From contig CAKRLN010000063.1 of the NCBI GenBank assembly GCA_934359535.1, positions 1 through 11,038 of the forward strand: a DNA stretch of 11,038 nt, given 5' to 3'. This stretch comes from an uncultured Lachnospiraceae bacterium (GTDB lineage: Bacteria; Bacillota; Clostridia; Lachnospirales; Lachnospiraceae). The notes beneath the pieces were generated by a model. That model was not told the DNA's origin. It worked only from the letters and a program-made list of their open reading frames with translations, and ran no database searches. Within the stretch, counting starts at the first letter, position 1; each line of letters starts with the position of its first letter. Both the position numbers and the translations under genes were made by a program. Positions 7,537-11,038 of this stretch are shown here, in pieces.

Positions 7537-7564
7537 TTTAAACGCTCATCGTATAAGCTGTCAA
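7537..7564 (-). promoter_or_regulatory. Predicted promoter of the apbE flavin cassette
   Basis: On the minus strand a perfect -35 TTGACA (7564-7559) is followed after 16 bases by TTTAAA (7542-7537), or after 17 by TTAAAC. Transcription would begin near 7530, giving a leader of roughly 50 bases before apbE. The -35 is strong and the -10 is mediocre. An alternative upstream pair, TTGTAA and ATAATT, would overlap the Fur-like box. Confidence 0.45.
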
Positions 7565-7580
7565 ACATTTTTTCTTTTAT

Positions 7581-7595
7581 TGAGAATTATTCTTA
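7581..7595. promoter_or_regulatory. Fur-like box upstream of apbE
   Basis: The sequence TGAGAATTATTCTTA is a 7-1-7 inverted repeat (arms TGAGAAT and ATTCTTA, one mismatch). It differs from the Fur/PerR-type consensus TGATAATNATTATCA at three positions. It lies about 17 bases upstream of the predicted -35 and overlaps a weaker alternative promoter. Another small perfect hairpin, GCATTT-TAC-AAATGC, lies beside it at 7603-7617. Iron or peroxide control of the cassette is inferred from the motif alone. Confidence 0.4.
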
Positions 7596-7660
7596 TTACC
7601 GCGCATTTTACAAATGCATGACCCGATATCTGGAAGCACAATAAAATGTAGATAAAAGAT

Positions 7661-7677
7661 AGTTTCGCAATTACCTA
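7661..7677 (+). repeat. 17-base element, left copy of an inverted pair
   Basis: The plus strand reads AGTTTCGCAATTACCTA. Its reverse complement matches 10904-10920 at 16 of 17 positions. The copy sits between the apbE promoter region and the SGNH hydrolase terminator. It may be a dispersed intergenic repeat or the end of a mobile unit. Confidence 0.7.
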
Positions 7678-7703
7678 TTTTCCTGAATAAAGAAAAGGAG
7701 CGT

Positions 7704-7740
7704 AAAAAAGCACCCTGAATAAAAACAAATTCAGGGTGCT
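7704..7740 (-). terminator. Intrinsic terminator of the SGNH hydrolase gene
   Basis: Eleven-base perfect arms (7709-7719 and 7730-7740, AGCACCCTGAA and its complement) enclose a ten-base loop. Read on the minus strand the hairpin is followed by a run of T (7709-7704). It lies 36 bases past the hydrolase stop and insulates that gene from the apbE cassette. Confidence 0.9.
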
Positions 7741-7775
7741 AAAAAGAATAAACGGTATCGCCCAGGCTGGGACAA

Positions 7776-8411
7776 TTAAGAAGCTATCGCTTCCGTAAGG
7801 GACAGGCAGTAACGGTACACAGCACCTGCCAGTGCAGCATGCCCCTCTTCATCCAGATGCTCACGGTCTGTCATACTCGGCTTTGCATAGTCCGAAGCCC
7901 TTAAAAAGCCTGCCCCACAGCGTGCTGCAACCTTCTGGTAAGCAGATGCAAGCTGCTTTGACACTTCCACTGAGTGCTCATCAAATTCCGGATCATATCC
8001 AGACTCCCCAACTCCGGAAGCAAGGTGGATCGGCGATATGATCAGAAGCTCAAACGGAGTCTTTGCCCTGTCATATGCCTTTGCCACCACCTGCTCAAGC
8101 CCTCTTGCGATCGTGCCCGCTGATGCACCGTATCTTGTTTTGCAGTCATTCGTTCCAAGCATGATAATGACAAGATCAAGTGGATCGTGGGATTCCACTG
8201 AAACTCCGATCAGGTCAAGTCCCCTTCTGCCTTCCCGGATCTCATCCTGAAAAACGGTTGTCCGTCCGCAAAGCCCCTCCTCAATCACACGATGCTTCTC
8301 TCCAAGTGCTTTCTGTAACAGAGCTGTCCATCTTGTATTTTCATCAAATCTTCCGCTTCCATCCGGGCGGTATCCATAAGTATTCGAATCACCAAAGCAT
8401 AATATATTCAT
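7776..8411 (-). CDS. SGNH/GDSL-family hydrolase, cytoplasmic
   Basis: This is a 211-residue esterase or acyl-hydrolase of the SGNH superfamily. All four blocks are present: GDSN (catalytic S9), G46 in EGLCGR, GTND (N88), and DREH (D182 and H185). With no signal peptide it should act in the cytoplasm. The overall pattern, including RWTALLQ and EGLCGRTT, fits the arylesterase-like branch (TesA-like / acyl-CoA or aryl ester hydrolases); the natural substrate cannot be read from sequence. GAGGAGG lies eight bases before the ATG. The gene is transcribed alone from a promoter at 8485-8513 and ends at the hairpin 7704-7740. Length is typical. Confidence 0.93.
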   Translation of the reverse strand: MNILCFGDSNTYGYRPDGSGRFDENTRWTALLQKALGEKHRVIEEGLCGRTTVFQDEIREGRRGLDLIGVSVESHDPLDLVIIMLGTNDCKTRYGASAGTIARGLEQVVAKAYDRAKTPFELLIISPIHLASGVGESGYDPEFDEHSVEVSKQLASAYQKVAARCGAGFLRASDYAKPSMTDREHLDEEGHAALAGAVYRYCLSLTEAIAS

Positions 8412-8484
8412 GGCTGTTCCTCCTCGTTCCTGTTATGGTTATGTTCCTCTTTTTATTTCCTACTTTTCAGATATGATATATATG

Positions 8485-8513
8485 ATAATAAGGGAAATTT
8501 TTCAATCTGTCAA
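8485..8513 (-). promoter_or_regulatory. Sigma-A-type promoter of the SGNH hydrolase
   Basis: The minus strand has TTGACA (8513-8508), a 17-base spacer and TATTAT (8490-8485), close to the vegetative consensus. The leader to the hydrolase ATG is about 65 bases and A/G-rich. Confidence 0.75.
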
Positions 8514-8536
8514 TCACAAATAAATTGCGTTATAAT
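8507..8536 (+). promoter_or_regulatory. Predicted promoter of exodeoxyribonuclease III
   Basis: A consensus -10 TATAAT (8531-8536) lies about 28 bases before the ATG. The best -35 is CTGTCA (8507-8512) with an 18-base spacer, four of six matching. This -35 occupies the same bases as the -35 of the divergent hydrolase promoter. Confidence 0.55.
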
Positions 8537-8550
8537 GGTTTTAAACACCA

Positions 8551-8558
8551 AAAGGAGG
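8551..8558 (+). promoter_or_regulatory. Ribosome binding site fixing the exodeoxyribonuclease start
   Basis: AAAGGAGG lies five bases before ATG at 8564. The open frame extends upstream to a TTG at 8525, but that start would precede the -10 element and has no Shine-Dalgarno, so ATG at 8564 is the true start. Confidence 0.85.
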
Positions 8559-8563
8559 ACACA

Positions 8564-9319
8564 ATGAAATTTATCTCATGGAATGTAAATGGACTGCGTG
8601 CCTGCGTCCAGAAGGGATTTCTCGATTATCTGAAGGAAACAGATGCAGACTTTTTCTGCATTCAGGAATCCAAGCTGCAGGAAGGACAGATTGCACTGGA
8701 GCTTCCAGGTTACCACCAGTACTGGAATTATGCTGAGAAAAAGGGCTATTCGGGAACTGCTATTTTTACAAAGTATGAGCCGCTGTCCGTCTCTTACGGA
8801 CTTGGGATCGAGGAACACGATAAGGAAGGGCGCGTGATCACGCTTGAATATGACAGCTTTTACCTTGTCACCTGCTACACCCCAAATTCCCAGAATGAAC
8901 TAAAAAGGCTTCCATACCGGATGCAATGGGAAGACGCAATCCATGCTTATTTAAAGGAGCTGGATGCGAAAAAACCGGTCATCTACTGTGGTGACCTGAA
9001 TGTTGCCCATAAAGAAATTGATCTGAAAAATCCAAAAACGAACCGCAAAAGTGCCGGATTTTCCGATGAGGAACGCGCCAGAATGAGCGAACTTCTGTCG
9101 GATGGCTTCACCGATACATTCCGGCATTTTTATCCGGATGCTGAGGGAATTTATTCCTGGTGGTCCTACCGCTTCAAGGCGCGCGAAAAGAATGCCGGAT
9201 GGCGTATTGACTATTTTATCGTCTCCGACCGCCTGAAGGAGCAATTAAAAGGAGCAGCAATCCACACCGACGTATTCGGCTCTGACCACTGCCCCGTTGA
9301 GCTTACAATTGACCTATAA
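8564..9319 (+). CDS. xth: Exodeoxyribonuclease III / AP endonuclease
   Basis: This is a 251-residue enzyme of the ExoIII/Ape1 family, which cleaves DNA 5' of abasic sites and removes 3' blocks and nucleotides in base excision repair. Length equals that of Bacillus ExoA. Active-site residues are all visible: N7 (ISWNVNG), E35 (CIQESK), Y105 (CYTPNS), D144 and N146 (YCGDLNVAH), D216 (WRIDYF), and D241-H242 (GSDHCP). The loop [16 protein letters not shown] is typical of the Gram-positive branch. It is cytoplasmic and monocistronic, reading away from the hydrolase and ending before two hairpins. It looks like an ordinary housekeeping gene and does not appear functionally tied to its neighbours. 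Confidence 0.97.
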   Translation: MKFISWNVNGLRACVQKGFLDYLKETDADFFCIQESKLQEGQIALELPGYHQYWNYAEKKGYSGTAIFTKYEPLSVSYGLGIEEHDKEGRVITLEYDSFYLVTCYTPNSQNELKRLPYRMQWEDAIHAYLKELDAKKPVIYCGDLNVAHKEIDLKNPKTNRKSAGFSDEERARMSELLSDGFTDTFRHFYPDAEGIYSWWSYRFKAREKNAGWRIDYFIVSDRLKEQLKGAAIHTDVFGSDHCPVELTIDL

Positions 9320-9376
9320 TCGCACTGACTGCGGCTGCTTCTATGCCTCAGACACATGCGGCTTATTGTCAAAGCA

Positions 9377-9400
9377 AAAATTGGTAACGATACCAATTTT
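9377..9400 (+). terminator. Hairpin after exodeoxyribonuclease III
   Basis: Perfect ten-base arms AAAATTGGTA and TACCAATTTT (9377-9386, 9391-9400) enclose a four-base loop. The stem is AT-rich and followed by only a short T tract, so by itself it is a modest terminator for the plus-strand gene 58 bases upstream. It may work together with the next hairpin. Confidence 0.6.
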
Positions 9401-9404
9401 ATAA

Positions 9405-9442
9405 AAAATGCCCAAATCCGGTAATTCGAATTTGGGCATTTT
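9405..9442 (-). terminator. Bidirectional terminator between convergent genes
   Basis: Perfect 13-base arms (9405-9417 AAAATGCCCAAAT; 9430-9442) enclose a 12-base loop. On the minus strand the stem is followed by a six-base T run, so it should terminate the ATPase gene, whose stop lies eight bases upstream. On the plus strand it ends in TTTT and can also stop exodeoxyribonuclease transcripts. Confidence 0.8.
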
Positions 9443-9449
9443 CACATAT

Positions 9450-10424
9450 CTATGATTCCAGCCAGCCGATTTCTTCCATTATTTTTTTTCGGTATGGTTC
9501 CTGTAAATAAATCGGATTCAACTGTTTTTTCGCATACCTGAAATATGTTTCCTTTGTTTTTTCAACCAAAACGCTGGTAAAATATCGTTCCCAGCTGAAA
9601 AAGATTTCACTTTGTATATACTGTTCCGGATGTTCCAGAATATCTTGTATTATTTTTCCTCCAATCATACCTGCTTTTAAAATCAACCACTCAAAAGATT
9701 CTGGAAGATACAAAATAACATGCTTATTTTTTCCTGCAAGCATCGTTATTCGTTCCATTTCCGGGCCAAAAGCAGCTCCATCTGCAAATACGATAACATC
9801 TTTTTGTGGTTCTTCCTTCAAATATTTAACAAGCTCAGAAAAAATATTTGATTTTCCGCCTGCACTTTGACAACTAAACGCTCCTTTTTCAGATAAACCT
9901 TCAAAAAACTGGAATCCAGAATTGGAGTCTTCCGTAATTACAATTTCTGGTTCCACATCTTCAAGCTTTTGTCGTTCTCCATATAAATGATAAAATTCAT
10001 TATAGGTCTGTTTTAATGTTCCATATTTTCCTGAATTTCTGATTCCATAAATTTCTTCCACGCTATAAGGTAGAGACGGTATTCCTTCTCTCGTCACAAT
10101 CACATAATAATTATCGGTACCTCTTATTGTAGAAGCAAACTGGTCTGAAAAAACAAATTCATTTCCTTCATCAATAAAGACAATGCTGCCCCGAATCATT
10201 TCCAGATCATGTTTCCAATTTTTCCCTTCGAGTACAACACATTCTTTTTCTGAACGCAGTTTCACACCGCTGGAAATCCCATTTTCATAGAATTCCCTTA
10301 TCATATCGACTAAGGTTGTTTTTCCTGTTGCACTGTCCCCTTTTATAATCGTCAGATTCCTGCAAATAGAAAATTCATATCGAATACGTTTATTCTGCAC
10401 TTCAATTTTATATTTTCCCTTCAT
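9450..10424 (-). CDS. P-loop ATPase of unknown function, TOPRIM-like second half
   Basis: This 324-residue soluble protein has a clear Walker A motif GDSATGKTT (29-37) near the N-terminus and a Walker B-like SIVFIDEG (80-87; D85, E86). The gap between them is only about 50 residues, and no ABC signature is seen, so this is not a transporter ATPase. From residue 158, the sequence IVITEDSNSGFQFF (161-174), AGGKSNI (188-194) and VIVFADGAA (210-218) recalls TOPRIM domains (Glu, then Asp), but the second acidic residue of the usual DxD is Ala (D215-G-A). The last 80 residues are rich in aromatic and charged positions. GGGGAG lies five bases before the ATG, overlapping the end of the upstream gene, so the two form one transcript. 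Sampled lines are about 33-40% GC against 55-62% in sampled apbE-cassette lines, which suggests acquisition by transfer. Nucleic-acid or defence roles are possible but unproven. Confidence 0.85.
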   Translation of the reverse strand: MKGKYKIEVQNKRIRYEFSICRNLTIIKGDSATGKTTLVDMIREFYENGISSGVKLRSEKECVVLEGKNWKHDLEMIRGSIVFIDEGNEFVFSDQFASTIRGTDNYYVIVTREGIPSLPYSVEEIYGIRNSGKYGTLKQTYNEFYHLYGERQKLEDVEPEIVITEDSNSGFQFFEGLSEKGAFSCQSAGGKSNIFSELVKYLKEEPQKDVIVFADGAAFGPEMERITMLAGKNKHVILYLPESFEWLILKAGMIGGKIIQDILEHPEQYIQSEIFFSWERYFTSVLVEKTKETYFRYAKKQLNPIYLQEPYRKKIMEEIGWLES

Positions 10425-10433
10425 AATACTCCC

Positions 10434-10871
10434 CTATACATATAGTCCAGCCGTCATGATCAGTTCCTCCATATTGTGAACGATCTGATTATTATTTAAA
10501 ATCCGAATGCAAAATTCTCCATTTCCAAAATCCATCAAATGCCTTAAATTTACAGTAATATCCTGCATATCCGCAATTTCTAAAATCCATTTTGCACAAT
10601 TATCTCCGCATGTAGATGCATTGAAAATCGTTTCCGGTTCATTTTTTATTAAAAGAAGTGTTTTTACCCCGCCAGACAATGCAGTCGGAGAAATTTTACC
10701 AAGCACCGGACTGTCAATCACACCATTTCCAAGAACTGTTGAATGATCCACATCCTGTATCATTTTCTGCGCAAAAGGTTCTGTAATCCAGCTGTCCTCA
10801 TAAACATTTTTAAAATAAACAGCTGTATTAAAGATTGCTTCCGGCATTTTTCCATAATAAATGTTTAACAT
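10434..10871 (-). CDS. DUF4869-type protein
   Basis: This 145-residue soluble protein has no signal peptide or membrane segment. From memory it matches the DUF4869 family of Lachnospiraceae. Family-like stretches are MLNIYYGKMPEAIFNTAVYF at the N-terminus, SGGVKTLLLI (66-75), FNASTCGDNCAKW (82-94) and LRHLMDFG (108-115). The two cysteines in STCGDNC are notable, but no metal site is evident. GGAG lies eight bases before the ATG. Nine bases separate its stop from the ATPase start, so the pair is an operon with this gene first. I know of no established function. Its AT-rich composition matches that of the ATPase. Confidence 0.85.
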   Translation of the reverse strand: MLNIYYGKMPEAIFNTAVYFKNVYEDSWITEPFAQKMIQDVDHSTVLGNGVIDSPVLGKISPTALSGGVKTLLLIKNEPETIFNASTCGDNCAKWILEIADMQDITVNLRHLMDFGNGEFCIRILNNNQIVHNMEELIMTAGLYV

Positions 10872-10903
10872 GATCTGCTCTCCTTTTTATGTATCAATGG
10901 TAG

Positions 10904-10920
10904 TAGGTGATTGCGAAACT
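10904..10920 (-). repeat. 17-base element, right copy of an inverted pair
   Basis: The plus strand reads TAGGTGATTGCGAAACT, the reverse complement of 7661-7677 with one mismatch. It lies 33 bases upstream of the DUF4869-type start. Together the copies bracket 3260 bases (7661-10920). No duplicated flanking target bases are apparent. Confidence 0.7.
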
Positions 10921-11038
10921 CGTCCAAATTTACGATTACATGTACTGCAAGCACAAATAATCGCAGGCACGCTTTCGCTATATTGCCACGTGCAGCGGTA
11001 CTAAGCGACCAAAATACGGTCGCTAAGGACCGGCCGTG
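10921..11038. other. Structured non-coding end region
   Basis: No gene is supported here. A seven-base-arm hairpin AGCGACC-AAAATAC-GGTCGCT occupies 11004-11024 and lacks a T tract on either strand, so it is not a simple terminator. GCACG and CGTGC pairs occur between 10966 and 10994. It is GC-richer than the adjacent ATPase unit. Together with the 17-base element it resembles a dispersed palindromic repeat or structured RNA, cut by the window edge. Confidence 0.45.

Noticed and set aside
7478..7660. FMN riboswitch before apbE
   Set aside because: I could not find the conserved multi-helix core of the RFN element; the region shows only promoter-like boxes and small inverted repeats.
8525..8563. 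TTG start extending exodeoxyribonuclease III by 13 residues
   Set aside because: It precedes the TATAAT box and lacks a Shine-Dalgarno, while ATG at 8564 has AAAGGAGG and gives the normal family length.
9450..10424. ABC transporter ATPase
   Set aside because: There is no LSGGQ-type signature, the Walker A to Walker B distance is short, and no membrane partner lies nearby.
7661..10920. Complete insertion sequence
   Set aside because: No transposase or recombinase gene lies between the repeats and no matching target duplication is seen outside them.

Overview
The window looks like the chromosome of a Gram-positive anaerobe of the family Lachnospiraceae (class Clostridia). The grounds are strong AGGAGG-type ribosome binding sites, FIVAR and hemoglobin-interacting (HID) surface domains, FMN-binding repeat proteins, a Tp47-related surface protein, and a DUF4869-type gene. 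This assignment rests on family knowledge; no database search was possible.

Region 1 (1-7600, minus strand, read right to left) is a compact five-gene cassette for electron transfer outside the membrane by covalently bound flavin. The order is apbE (FMN transferase lipoprotein), a protein with four FMN-binding domains, a small membrane-anchored FMN-binding protein, a NapH/NosR-type membrane Fe-S protein, and a very large secreted protein that runs off the left edge. The large protein has its own N-terminal FMN-binding domain, two Tp47-like regions, FIVAR helices and an HID domain. Genes 2-4 overlap or nearly abut, and no convincing terminator separates any of the five. The likely scheme is that the Fe-S protein passes electrons through the membrane, ApbE attaches FMN to six Thr residues on three proteins, and the flavin domains relay electrons outward. 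The final acceptor is not visible. A promoter with a Fur-like box and weaker TTAG/CTAA motifs upstream of apbE hints at iron control.

Region 2 (7661-9442) holds an intrinsic terminator, a cytoplasmic SGNH hydrolase on the minus strand, and exodeoxyribonuclease III on the plus strand. The last two diverge from a shared promoter region. Two tandem hairpins follow exodeoxyribonuclease III.

Region 3 (9450-10871, minus strand) is an AT-richer two-gene unit: a DUF4869-type small protein followed by a P-loop ATPase whose second half is loosely TOPRIM-like. Its function is unknown.

Region 4 (10872-11038) is non-coding and rich in inverted repeats. A 17-base element at 10904-10920 recurs inverted at 7661-7677 with one mismatch, so regions 2 and 3 are framed by inverted repeats.
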